A stretch of 64,000 bases of DNA from positions 1,860,001 to 1,924,000 of the forward strand of contig NZ_CP072467.1 in assembly GCF_018437505.1 (NCBI RefSeq). Reading direction: 5' to 3'. Origin of the DNA: Spiractinospora alimapuensis (GTDB lineage Bacteria > Actinomycetota > Actinomycetes > Streptosporangiales > Streptosporangiaceae). Under the pieces are notes generated by a model. That model did not search any database. It was not told the DNA's origin and saw only the letters and a list, made by a program, of their open reading frames with translations. This document shows positions 48,897 to 56,549 of the stretch, in pieces. Made by a program: the position numbers and the translations under genes. The number at the start of each line of letters is the position of its first letter. Position 1 is the stretch's first letter.

Positions 48897-49600
48897 CAGC
48901 GCTCCTCCTTGTGAGCGTTCTCGACTTCGAGTTCGAGGGCTTCGAGATTCAGAAGCGGTTTGCCCTTCTGCCGGAAGTAGACCTGGCTACACACTTCGGC
49001 GAGGAGGATCAGCGCCACGAGCTTGATCGCCCCGATCAGCGGGACGGTGTCGATGGGCATCGTGTAGGCCAACACCACCGTGCTCACGGCGTCGATCAGC
49101 AGCGCGGAGCCCCAGATCGCCGTGCCCACGTACACCACGCGGCGGAAGGCGGGCGTGTCTCGCCAGGCGACGTCGATCCGCTCGCGCACCGTGCCACCGG
49201 TGAAGGTCCGCAACGCGAACAGGTAGTAGGGGGTGGTCCGGGCGAGGGTCAGCAGGATCGCGATGCCCACCACCGCGGTGACCCAACCGTCGCGCGCCAA
49301 CAGCGTCCTCGGACTGCCCGTCAGGAAGGAGAGCGCGACGCTGAGCAGCAGGGCGGTCATGACGAGGCCGGCGAGCATGTCGATCCGGCGCTTGGTGACC
49401 ACCGAGTACGCGGTGTTGGCGGCCGGGGGGATCAGCCCCAACAGCAGGGCCAGCCACTGGTCGACACCCGCGACGCGGAGTCCGTAGAACACGACGATCG
49501 GGATCACCGCGTTGACGACCAGGCTCATCACGATCTCGCGTTGTGGGCTGCCTTCGCGGCCGGGCGCCTCCGGAGCGGCGAGGTCTGGGGACCGGTTCAT
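48896..49600 (-). CDS. VC0807-like membrane protein
   Basis: 234 residues, about six transmembrane helices: VVNAVIPIVVFYGLRVAG, LALLLGLIPPAANTAYSVV, LAGLVMTALLLSVALSFLTG, VTAVVGIAILLTLAR and two more near the C-terminus, with the DxRxD-like charged loop of the VC0807 group (KRRIDMLAG). Function unknown; relatives include septation protein A-like transporters. Transcribed with the SDR. The ATG is 30 bp from the first TetR dyad. Confidence 0.82.
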   Translation of the reverse strand: MNRSPDLAAPEAPGREGSPQREIVMSLVVNAVIPIVVFYGLRVAGVDQWLALLLGLIPPAANTAYSVVTKRRIDMLAGLVMTALLLSVALSFLTGSPRTLLARDGWVTAVVGIAILLTLARTTPYYLFALRTFTGGTVRERIDVAWRDTPAFRRVVYVGTAIWGSALLIDAVSTVVLAYTMPIDTVPLIGAIKLVALILLAEVCSQVYFRQKGKPLLNLEALELEVENAHKEER

Positions 49601-49632
49601 CGTCGTTCACCCAACTCCTGGAACTCGCTTCC

Positions 49633-49650
49633 ATTGACCATACAGTCAAT
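49633..49650. promoter_or_regulatory. TetR operator 1
   Basis: ATTGAC-CATACA-GTCAAT, 18-bp dyad upstream of the VC0807-like/SDR operon; outer 6-bp arms identical to operator 2. Confidence 0.65.
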
Positions 49651-49652
49651 AG

Positions 49653-49672
49653 TATTGACCGAGGGGTCAATA
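49653..49672. promoter_or_regulatory. TetR operator 2
   Basis: Perfect dyad TATTGACC-GAGG-GGTCAATA, next to operator 1. The TetR gene whose end lies 62 bp away probably acts here. Confidence 0.7.
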
Positions 49673-49733
49673 GTCCAGTCCAGAAGTGAGGACGAAGAAC
49701 GATGCTCCGGGCCTGACGTTGCCCCTCGCGCAG

Positions 49734-50357
49734 TCAGCGCTTAGCGCGCATCCCGCCGAGCAGGATCTCCGCGAGCTTGTCCGCGTAGTCGTAGGGATCG
49801 ACCTCCGGGTGGTCCCGGAAGTACATGAGCATCATGTCGATCGACCCCTGGTAGGTGACCGCCATGACCGTGGGGTCGAAGTCGCCCAGACTTCCCTCCG
49901 CCTGACCGCGACGGAAGAGGTCCTCCTGTGCGCGGTACAACTCGCTGTAGAAGTCGACGGTCACCTGCTCCGTGCCGTCCGGGCTGTGCAGGTTGTGGAT
50001 GATCCGGTTGAGGGCGATGAGCTCGTCGCGGTGCGTGCGGATCTGCCCGGCGGCGACGCGGACGGCGGCCCGGATGATGTCCGGCACGGGTTCGCCCAGG
50101 TCGAGCATGTCAACGACGTGTCGGTGCATGACCCGCATGGTGCGCTTCGCCGTGGACTCCATCAGGTCGTCCTTGTCGGTGAAGTAGTGCCAGATGAGTC
50201 CTTTGGCGACTCCGGCCCGCTTCGCGATGCGGGTCAACGAGGCCCCCTCGTAGCCGCGATCCGCGACCTCCAGGACGGCGGCCTCCATGATCTGCTTCCG
50301 CCGTTGGTCCTCACTCAGACGCTGCCGGGAGCGGGGCGCGCTGGACGTCGGAGTCAT
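49734..50357 (-). CDS. TetR family transcriptional regulator
   Basis: 207 residues. HTH: MEAAVLEVADRGYEGASLTR, KRAGVAKGLIWHYFTDKDDL; large helical effector domain with a Met/Tyr-rich helix (GSIDMMLMYFRDHPEVDPYD). ATG 50357 gives the standard N-terminus; the frame extends to 50483 without support. It lies upstream of the VC0807/SDR operon in the same orientation, with twin dyads between, and is downstream of the ferredoxin gene. Confidence 0.9.
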   Translation of the reverse strand: MTPTSSAPRSRQRLSEDQRRKQIMEAAVLEVADRGYEGASLTRIAKRAGVAKGLIWHYFTDKDDLMESTAKRTMRVMHRHVVDMLDLGEPVPDIIRAAVRVAAGQIRTHRDELIALNRIIHNLHSPDGTEQVTVDFYSELYRAQEDLFRRGQAEGSLGDFDPTVMAVTYQGSIDMMLMYFRDHPEVDPYDYADKLAEILLGGMRAKR

Positions 50358-50479
50358 GAGGACATCAGCCGCCAGCCTGGTTTCGGGTATCCACGGCACG
50401 CATATTACGCGGCACTCACCAACACGAACCCGACCGCTGGCCTCGCTGACCGGGGGGTGGGCGCGGGGTCCCCCCTTCG

Positions 50480-50902
50480 TCACAGCGTAGGAAATTTCGG
50501 GAGGCGGTGCGGATCTCCGTCCACAGGGTCGGGGGCGTCTGTCTGGGCAGCGACTTGTGCGGTCCGTGTGCGCGGAAGCGCGGCGCGGGGTCGCTGTCCC
50601 GAACGCGTCGTCCGTCGGGTCGGGTCAGCGTCACTCCGATCCGCGCCCGTCGAGTTCAGGACGGATCGGGCCGTCCCGAGTCGGACCCCATTTCCGAGAT
50701 GGGCGGGGCTCTGGTCGATGGCGAGGGCCCGGCTCGGGCACAGTCGCACGGCCTCGACCACCGCGTCGCGCACCCTCTCCCGTGGATCCGGAAGGAGCAC
50801 CCTCACCAGTCCGTCCTCGTCGGACTGGTCGAAGACCTCCGGAACGGTGAGGACACACATTCCCGCACCGACGCAGACGCGGGTGTCGGCGGTGACGCGC
50901 AT
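50480..50902 (-). CDS. P450-partner ferredoxin with unusual C-terminal extension
   Basis: 140 residues. The first 64 form a standard actinobacterial 3Fe-4S/4Fe-4S ferredoxin: CVGAGMCVLTVPEVF and CPSRALAI supply three cysteines (the middle pattern CxxxxxC...CP), which suits a 3Fe-4S cluster. The last about 76 residues are Arg/Thr/Pro-rich and unlike any ferredoxin tail I know, so either a lost stop or a fused segment. It follows the P450 gene by five bases and would donate electrons to it. Confidence 0.8.
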   Translation of the reverse strand: MRVTADTRVCVGAGMCVLTVPEVFDQSDEDGLVRVLLPDPRERVRDAVVEAVRLCPSRALAIDQSPAHLGNGVRLGTARSVLNSTGADRSDADPTRRTTRSGQRPRAALPRTRTAQVAAQTDAPDPVDGDPHRLPKFPTL

Positions 50903-50907
50903 GGCGC

Positions 50908-52122
50908 CTACCACGTGACCGGAAGCGCGTGCAGGCCGTACAGGAGCGCGCCGTGCTTGTAGGCCAACTCGTCCGTCGGCGCGGCCACGCGCAGTGTGGG
51001 GATCCGCGAGAAGAGCGAGGAGAAGGCGACCTCCAGCTCCAACCGGGCGAGGTTCTGGCCGAGGCACTGGTGTACGCCGTAGCCGAACGCGACGTGGTGC
51101 CGAGTGGCACGGTGGACGTCGAACCTCCCCGGGTCGGGGAACGTCTCGGGATCCCAGTCGGCTGCGGCGAGTAGGGCGATGATTCCCTCCCCCGCTCGGA
51201 TCACAGTGTCACCGAGCTGGGTGTCCTCTGCCGCGATCCGGGTGGTGATGCTGTCGGCGATGCTCAGGTAGCGCAGCAGCTCCTCGATGGCGCCGGGAAG
51301 CAGGTCGGGGTCGGCGTGGAGCGCGGCGAGCTGCTCGGGATGCTCCAGCAACGTCACGACACCCAACGAGATCATGTTCGACGTGGTCTCGTGCCCGGCA
51401 CTGAGCAGCATCAGGCACATCATCACCAGATCCCCCCGGGCGAGGTCTCCCGCGGGCTCCAGCCGCTCGGTGACCAAGGTGCTCAGTAGATCATCGCCGG
51501 GTTGCCGCTGCTTGCGGGTGATCAGTTCGTCCATGTACGCGCGTAGCTCGCCCAGTGCGGAGCCGGACTGTTCCGGGGAGCTTCCTCCCGAGGCGACGGT
51601 CCTGCTCCGGCTCTGGAAGAACGCGTGATCCTCGTAGGGCACACCCAGCAACTGGCAGATCACCAGTGACGGAAGCGGCAGCGCGAAGGCCTCGACCAGG
51701 TCCACCGGAGGCGCGGCGGCGAGCATCTCGTCCACCAGCCGGTCCACGGTGGCCTGGATTCCGGGCCGCATCGTCTTGACCCGCTTGTGGGTGAACTCCT
51801 GGATGAGCATGCGGCGGTAGTAGCTGTGCCGCGGTGGATCCATCCGGATGAAGGGCGGTCGCCGCAGGAACTGTTCCTGCCCCGGGAAGAACGTGGGGAA
51901 CCCCGGACGGGTGCCGTCGGCGCTGAACGAGGGGCTGCTCAGCACGGTGCGGACATCCTCGTAGCGCGTGACGATCCAGGCGACACCACCCGTGGGCAGC
52001 CGCACCTTGGCGACGGGTTCCTCGGAGCGCAGCCGGTCGTATTCGGGCGGCGGGGAGAACGGGCACCGCGGTTGCCGCTGGATGGGGAAGCTTCGACTCT
52101 CCGATGGCGTGGTCTGGGACAT
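50908..52122 (-). CDS. Cytochrome P450 monooxygenase
   Basis: 404 residues, soluble class I P450. I-helix oxygen-binding AGHETTSNM, ExxR in EELLRYL, and heme loop FGYGVHQCLGQNLARLELE with Cys ligand all intact, as is the RMDPPRHSYYRR motif. Layout resembles CYP105-like actinobacterial P450s that act on xenobiotics or natural products; the exact family cannot be fixed by eye. ATG 52122 has GAGGAG seven bases upstream. Operon with the ferredoxin; divergent TetR and twin dyads control it. Confidence 0.95.
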   Translation of the reverse strand: MSQTTPSESRSFPIQRQPRCPFSPPPEYDRLRSEEPVAKVRLPTGGVAWIVTRYEDVRTVLSSPSFSADGTRPGFPTFFPGQEQFLRRPPFIRMDPPRHSYYRRMLIQEFTHKRVKTMRPGIQATVDRLVDEMLAAAPPVDLVEAFALPLPSLVICQLLGVPYEDHAFFQSRSRTVASGGSSPEQSGSALGELRAYMDELITRKQRQPGDDLLSTLVTERLEPAGDLARGDLVMMCLMLLSAGHETTSNMISLGVVTLLEHPEQLAALHADPDLLPGAIEELLRYLSIADSITTRIAAEDTQLGDTVIRAGEGIIALLAAADWDPETFPDPGRFDVHRATRHHVAFGYGVHQCLGQNLARLELEVAFSSLFSRIPTLRVAAPTDELAYKHGALLYGLHALPVTW

Positions 52123-52142
52123 CGAACACTCCTCTGACAAGT

Positions 52143-52157
52143 GGAGGGAACCCCTCC
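52143..52157. promoter_or_regulatory. TetR operator 1 (P450 side)
   Basis: GGAGGGAACCCCTCC, arms GGAGGG/CCCTCC, 21 bp before the P450 start; related copy at 52188. Confidence 0.65.
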
Positions 52158-52187
52158 AGTTACTCTTGAGGCTAAGCTAGCACAATC

Positions 52188-52202
52188 GAAGGGATTCCCT
52201 CC
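52188..52202. promoter_or_regulatory. TetR operator 2 (TetR side)
   Basis: GAAGGGATTCCCTCC, 19 bp before the TetR start; matches operator 1 at 12 of 15 positions by eye. Confidence 0.65.
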
Positions 52203-52221
52203 ACATCGCTAGGAGCGCCGG

Positions 52222-52881
52222 TTGACCGAGAGCGTGCCGCTGCGGGCAGACGCCCGCCGCAACCGCGAGCAGATCATCAGCACCGCCCGCGACGTCTTCC
52301 TCGAGGACGGCACCCACGCCTCACTCGAGGAGATCGCCCGGCGCGCGGGCGTCGGCATCGCCACGCTCTACCGCAGGTTCCCCGACCGCCACGCCCTCGT
52401 CCGGGAGGTCGCCCTGGACAACATGCGGCGCGTGGATGAGGAGCTGGACCGCGCGACGGACGAGCACGACGACGCCTGGCACGCGTTGGCGCAGTTGATT
52501 CGGCGTATGGTCGACCTCAAGATCGGTGTCTTCATGCCTGTGCTGGCCGTCAACCTGGAAGAGGACATGCGTGAGGAGGGAGGCGTGCTGAAGGACCGGC
52601 GCGACCAGCTCCTCGAGCGCGTGGAACACCTCACCCGCACCGCCCAGGCCGACCGGCGGCTCCGGCGCGGCGTCACCCCGATCGACGTCTTCCTCGGAGT
52701 GATCAAACTGTCCCGGCCACTGCCGGTCGTCGGTGCCACGCTGAACAAGCTGTTGGTCGACCAACAGCTCGAGCTGTTCCTCAGCGGCCTGCGCGCCGTC
52801 GAGCTCGACGCCACCGCACCCCTGAACGAACGACGGCTGACCGTCACCGAGCTGGACCACTACCTCAGGGCAGCGGAGTAG
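52222..52881 (+). CDS. TetR family repressor of the P450/ferredoxin pair
   Basis: 219 residues. HTH: RDVFLEDGTHASLEEIARRA, VGIATLYRRFPDRHALVREV; C-terminal helical domain ending TVTELDHYLRAAE. Start is TTG at 52222 with AGGAG seven bases upstream (MTESVPLRADARRNREQI). Divergent from the P450 gene with twin dyads between the two, giving a standard ligand-induced circuit. Confidence 0.92.
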   Translation: MTESVPLRADARRNREQIISTARDVFLEDGTHASLEEIARRAGVGIATLYRRFPDRHALVREVALDNMRRVDEELDRATDEHDDAWHALAQLIRRMVDLKIGVFMPVLAVNLEEDMREEGGVLKDRRDQLLERVEHLTRTAQADRRLRRGVTPIDVFLGVIKLSRPLPVVGATLNKLLVDQQLELFLSGLRAVELDATAPLNERRLTVTELDHYLRAAE

Positions 52882-53013
52882 TCGCGCGCCCCCATCGGGT
52901 TTCCTCCGCCCCCATCGGGAGTTCTCCACATCGAACCGGTGGGGGTGCACCCCGACCTGCGGCTGCGAGCACACCGACCCACGCGCGGCGAAGCGAACGG
53001 CCAGCGACCGACC

Positions 53014-53730
53014 TCAGGAAGCGTCCGCTGTGACGACTTCCTCGATCGCGGCGTCCAATGCGCCGTAGTCGGCGTGGGTGTATACCTCGCTGATGTCCTG
53101 GAACGTGGCGTCGCTGATGAGCGAACCAGGGCACTCCCCGGAACCCACCGGGATTTCCCCGGACTCGACGACGTCCCCACTTCGCAACGCGTAGACGGTG
53201 TACTCCAGGGTCTGTTCGTAGAGGGGGTACTCTTCGGTCTCCCCGGTCCCGACGTGGGTCACGAGAGAAAGACTCTCTTCGTACTCACACGTGTCGATGC
53301 TGTCGCTTCCGCGCGACCCCACCCCGACGCACACCAACAGCTCCGTGTCCTCGGGTGATTCGGGCAACCAATCCTCGTAGTCCGAGGAGTCCTCCAACCG
53401 GTGCCGCGCGGAGTGCGCGTCGTTCAGTGGGGTGCGCCGGAACACGGCCGTCGCGTGCGGACCCGTTCCCGTGTACTCGGCGGCATCCGGGTAACCGTCG
53501 GAGATGTCGTCCTCGGAGCCTGAACGGCAGTACGTCACCAGGTCCTCGACATCGTCGAACGTCGGGGCGGGAGACTCGGAGGGCGTGCCGGTGGCTTGGG
53601 GGGCGCTGGCCTCGCTCGCCCCGTCATCACTCGAACAACCTCCGGCGATCAGGAGAATCAGTCCGACCGCCCCCAGGAGTCGCCCTCGGCGGGACGACCA
53701 CCGCGCGATACACCCCTCGGGGAATGTCAT
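53014..53730 (-). CDS. Putative lipoprotein of unknown function
   Basis: 238 residues. Signal peptide LLGAVGLILLIAGGC with lipobox IAGGC, a Ser/Ala-rich linker and a mature domain with four cysteines (VTYCRSG, LLVCVGVG, IDTCEYE, SGECPGS), probably two disulfides. No family recognised. ATG 53730 gives a normal lipoprotein signal (the frame runs to 53784). Located alone between the TetR gene and a small GntR gene. Confidence 0.82.
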   Translation of the reverse strand: MTFPEGCIARWSSRRGRLLGAVGLILLIAGGCSSDDGASEASAPQATGTPSESPAPTFDDVEDLVTYCRSGSEDDISDGYPDAAEYTGTGPHATAVFRRTPLNDAHSARHRLEDSSDYEDWLPESPEDTELLVCVGVGSRGSDSIDTCEYEESLSLVTHVGTGETEEYPLYEQTLEYTVYALRSGDVVESGEIPVGSGECPGSLISDATFQDISEVYTHADYGALDAAIEEVVTADAS

Positions 53731-53857
53731 CGTGAGCCCCTCTCCAGTCCGCCGCCACTCAAGCTTCACCGAACCAATAGTCACACCGCGTCTAGGTGGA
53801 ACTCACACCCGGGGCGTCCGCGACGAACGTTCCTCGCTGGGGCAGCGTGACCATCAG

Positions 53858-54133
53858 CTAGTCGCGGGGAAGAACGAATACTCCCTTGCCGTTCACGACG
53901 CGCACGATTCCCTGTTCGGCAAGCCACGTCGTGGACTTGCGCACTGTCCCACGCGCTAGTCCGAACTCCTGAACTAGCTGGGTGATGCTGGGGATCGGCC
54001 GATGTGGAACGTATTCACCGCGTTCAATTCTCGCTATCAAGATGGCCGAAAGTTGCAGCCATACCGGGTCAGGCCCATCCGGGTCCAGTTCACTTTCAGG
54101 GCCATAACCAGGGGGAACCCTTCCCTCATACAT
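53858..54133 (-). CDS. Small GntR-type regulator (wHTH only)
   Basis: 91 residues: PDPVWLQLSAILIARIERGE, IPSITQLVQEFGLARGTVRK and a wing IVRVVNGKGVFVL, without effector domain. GTG 54157 would add eight residues. Divergent from a set of small genes; CCATGACATGG at 54188-54198 lies in the gap and could be its operator. Its arrangement parallels the 47161 GntR gene, which also faces a CxLPxGHRxxH protein. Confidence 0.85.
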   Translation of the reverse strand: MYEGRVPPGYGPESELDPDGPDPVWLQLSAILIARIERGEYVPHRPIPSITQLVQEFGLARGTVRKSTTWLAEQGIVRVVNGKGVFVLPRD

Positions 54134-54296
54134 GCGCCCACGGTGCCATGCCAGCACCCAGGCCAGAATGTTGTGTCAGGCCATGGCCGACCATGACATG
54201 GTAAAGATAAGATTACGCCCGCCCGTGAAAGGGACCCCGGCGATGTGCGGCGAACACACCCCGGGGCCGTGGCCGACCTGCGAAGGACAGGACGAC

Positions 54297-54536
54297 ATGA
54301 GAACCCTACTTGCCGTGCTGAGGGCAATCGCACGACTATTCCGCCCCACACGGGGGATCCACGCCTCCCCCGCTGGCTACTTCCGAGAGCTCTCTTCCGA
54401 GCTCCGCAACCACACCGCACCGCGCCACTTCGACCCGCCTCCCGAGGCCCGCCGTGCCGCGATTCCGCGCCCCCGCCCGCCGGCCGACTCCCCCCGCCCC
54501 TCCGGCCCCTCGACCAACGCCGCCCGTCACCGATGA
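54297..54536 (+). CDS. Small protein, N-terminal part of a possible frameshifted gene
   Basis: 79 residues: a basic amphipathic start (MRTLLAVLRAIARLFRPTRG) and a Pro/Arg-rich remainder. GGACGAC lies just upstream. The next frame (54454-54657) continues with LVRLYVLAHEQR, which from memory is the C-terminal hallmark of a single small actinobacterial protein whose N-terminus looks like this one. The two frames overlap by 83 bp, so a one-base frameshift between them is suspected. Confidence 0.5.
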   Translation: MRTLLAVLRAIARLFRPTRGIHASPAGYFRELSSELRNHTAPRHFDPPPEARRAAIPRPRPPADSPRPSGPSTNAARHR

Positions 54537-54657
54537 GGGGAACGGTCCGCGCCTCGTACGTCTCTACGTCCTGGCCCACGAGCAGCGGATCGCCGCGCAG
54601 CGCCGCCGCCCAGCGCAACACGCGCGGGGCTCCTGGTGGTTGGGGGCGATCGCGTGA
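54454..54657 (+). CDS. Small protein, C-terminal part of a possible frameshifted gene
   Basis: 67 residues; the recognisable part is PRLVRLYVLAHEQRIAAQRR, a motif common at the end of short actinobacterial hypothetical proteins. The only in-frame start is GTG 54454 with GAGG seven bases upstream, but it overlaps the 54297 ORF by 83 bp. Its TGA overlaps the next gene's GTG (GTGA), so its 3' end is likely translated. Confidence 0.5.
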   Translation: MPRFRAPARRPTPPAPPAPRPTPPVTDEGNGPRLVRLYVLAHEQRIAAQRRRPAQHARGSWWLGAIA

Positions 54658-55355
54658 CGCACACGGTCACCCTCTTCCGCTGCCACGCGGCCGACGTGCT
54701 CCGAGTCGAGGTCTTCGCCAGGGGAGAGCGCCCCGGTCACGACGTCCGCCTGGGAGACCTCGTCATCTGCGGTGCGCACGCCGAGGACGCACACGCCTTC
54801 GGCTACTCCGCCTGGCTCGTCACCCGCACGACCCGCGATTCCAGTCGCCACGCCTGCGGGACACTGCACGTCTTCGACACCGAACGCATCCAGACGCTCA
54901 CCCGTGCGTTCGCCGGTCCGTTCACCTGTGTGGAGTGGCCGTGTCTTCTGCCCCAGGGCCATCGCGCGCCGCACGGCGGCAGTCCACCTCCGTTGTCCGG
55001 TGTCAGCGGGTCCCATCCCCAGCACCTCGTCATGGAACTCGCCACCCGGTTGGGCACCCACGGCGATCCCCGCGACCAACTCGCCCACGCGGACGCCGCC
55101 TTCGCCGAGCTCGACAGTCACATGCGCGAAGGAACCCCGGTTCCACCCTGCTGGCGGGTCGCTGACGCCGACGAAGCCGCCCAGGACCAGATCACCCGGG
55201 CCTACGACGCCCTCTCCGAAGCCCTCCGGGAAACCGAGTTCACCGTGGACGCCTGCCGTGCCGCCCTCGACGCGGCGTCGAACGCCTGGGACATCCTGAA
55301 CACCGCCCTGACGAAGGGGTCCCCGCTCCCCCAGCCCTGGCGACGGTCCGACTAG
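54654..55355 (+). CDS. Protein of unknown function with CxLPxGHRxxH motif
   Basis: 233 residues. Residues 92-107 contain Cys92, then CLLPQGHRAPH (Cys97, His103, His107), the same motif and spacing as the 46618-47010 protein. The second half is helical (ITRAYDALSEALRE, CRAALDAASNAWDIL). No signal peptide. GTG 54654 overlaps the preceding stop; a GTG at 54636 is possible. Near a small GntR gene. Function unknown; ends before a strong bidirectional terminator. Confidence 0.72.
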   Translation: MTHTVTLFRCHAADVLRVEVFARGERPGHDVRLGDLVICGAHAEDAHAFGYSAWLVTRTTRDSSRHACGTLHVFDTERIQTLTRAFAGPFTCVEWPCLLPQGHRAPHGGSPPPLSGVSGSHPQHLVMELATRLGTHGDPRDQLAHADAAFAELDSHMREGTPVPPCWRVADADEAAQDQITRAYDALSEALRETEFTVDACRAALDAASNAWDILNTALTKGSPLPQPWRRSD

Positions 55356-55367
55356 TCCACCAACCGA

Positions 55368-55401
55368 CACATCCCGTGGGTGCGTACACCCACGGGATGT
55401 G
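55368..55401. terminator. Strong bidirectional hairpin terminator
   Basis: Perfect 15-bp stem CACATCCCGTGGGTG / CACCCACGGGATGTG with loop CGTA, between the ends of convergent genes (55355 and 55407). Confidence 0.8.
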
Positions 55402-55406
55402 GTCGC

Positions 55407-56549
55407 CTACGAGCCGTACGCCGCGGCACGGTCCTCGGCACGATTCACCAGGGCCTCCTGGCGTCGCCGCGCCTGGGCCCGGTCGGCCGCGGACGTCCGC
55501 CGCAGGGCCTTCCGGCGACCGCTTCTTCTGATGAGGGCACGCGCGGCGGCGGGTTCCACACCGAACCTCTCCCCCTCCTCGGTGAGAGCAGCCCGAACAC
55601 GACGCCGATAGGCGTGGCGGATCACGAAGTAGACCACCAGCACCACGGTGAGGTTGAGCAACACCTTGACCAGGACCGCCGGGCCTTCTCCCAGCACGGG
55701 AGCGTTGAAGAACAAGTGCAGCACGATCGCCGTCAGCACGAGCAGGATCGCGGCCAGGACCCGGCGCGCGTTGGGACGCCACGCGCCCGCGGCCAGGAGA
55801 CCGACGGCGGTGCCGGCCAGGGCCGACAGCGCCCAGTGCGTTCCCAGTCCCGTGACCGCGATCCGCACGAGCGATGACTGGGTCACCGCGGCGGCCCCGT
55901 CGACGCCGCCCGTCTGGATCACGGTCCCGAGGGCGTAGAGGAAGTTCTCGACGACCTGGAACCCGATCCCCACCAAGGAACCGATCACGAACCCGTCCAC
56001 CGGTCCACGCACCACACGCGGAAACGCGACGGCGATCAGGACGATGCCAAGGAGCTTGAGTGGTTCCTCGTTGAACGGACCGGTCAGCGCCGCACCCCAC
56101 GCAGAGGCGATCTCGGCGGGGAGGGTCTTGGTCCAGACACCGTCAAGCGCGTTGTTCGCCAGTAGCGCGAGGCCGGCGGCGGCAGTGAACCCCCAGGCGA
56201 CAGCGACCCAGGACACCCCGGTGCTCGGTGCTCGTACCGGTCGGATACGGCGCAGGAGCCAGTACCCGAGGAGCAGGGTGAGGGCGGAGATCACGGCCGT
56301 CAGAGCCGCCACTCCGGGGAAGACACGGACCTCGCCCCAGAACTCCGGCGCCAGGACGCACACGCCGAACACGCACAGTGCGCCCAGAACGAAGATCGCA
56401 CTGCGCTCCACCAACGGTCGCCCTGGTGGCTCTCCGTCCGTCGTGGATGGCGAGGCGGCCGTGGTCGACGACGCGTCGCCCTCCCGTGCGGCCGGCACCG
56501 CACCGGACACGTTCGAGGGCAGCAACGGTTCGCCTTGCGCTCTGCTCAT
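55407..56549 (-). CDS. PrsW family intramembrane metalloprotease
   Basis: 380 residues, about eight transmembrane helices after a disordered N-terminus. Family motifs present: NEEPLKLLG (EExxK), FQVVENFLYALG (FxxxE) and TGLGTHWALSALAG plus LHLFFNAP (catalytic His residues). PrsW proteases cut anti-sigma factors in Bacillus; here the substrate is unknown. A long basic C-terminal tail with many Arg follows. ATG 56549 has AGGAGGAGG upstream and overlaps the stop of the previous gene (ATGA), forming an operon with it. Confidence 0.88.
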   Translation of the reverse strand: MSRAQGEPLLPSNVSGAVPAAREGDASSTTAASPSTTDGEPPGRPLVERSAIFVLGALCVFGVCVLAPEFWGEVRVFPGVAALTAVISALTLLLGYWLLRRIRPVRAPSTGVSWVAVAWGFTAAAGLALLANNALDGVWTKTLPAEIASAWGAALTGPFNEEPLKLLGIVLIAVAFPRVVRGPVDGFVIGSLVGIGFQVVENFLYALGTVIQTGGVDGAAAVTQSSLVRIAVTGLGTHWALSALAGTAVGLLAAGAWRPNARRVLAAILLVLTAIVLHLFFNAPVLGEGPAVLVKVLLNLTVVLVVYFVIRHAYRRRVRAALTEEGERFGVEPAAARALIRRSGRRKALRRTSAADRAQARRRQEALVNRAEDRAAAYGS

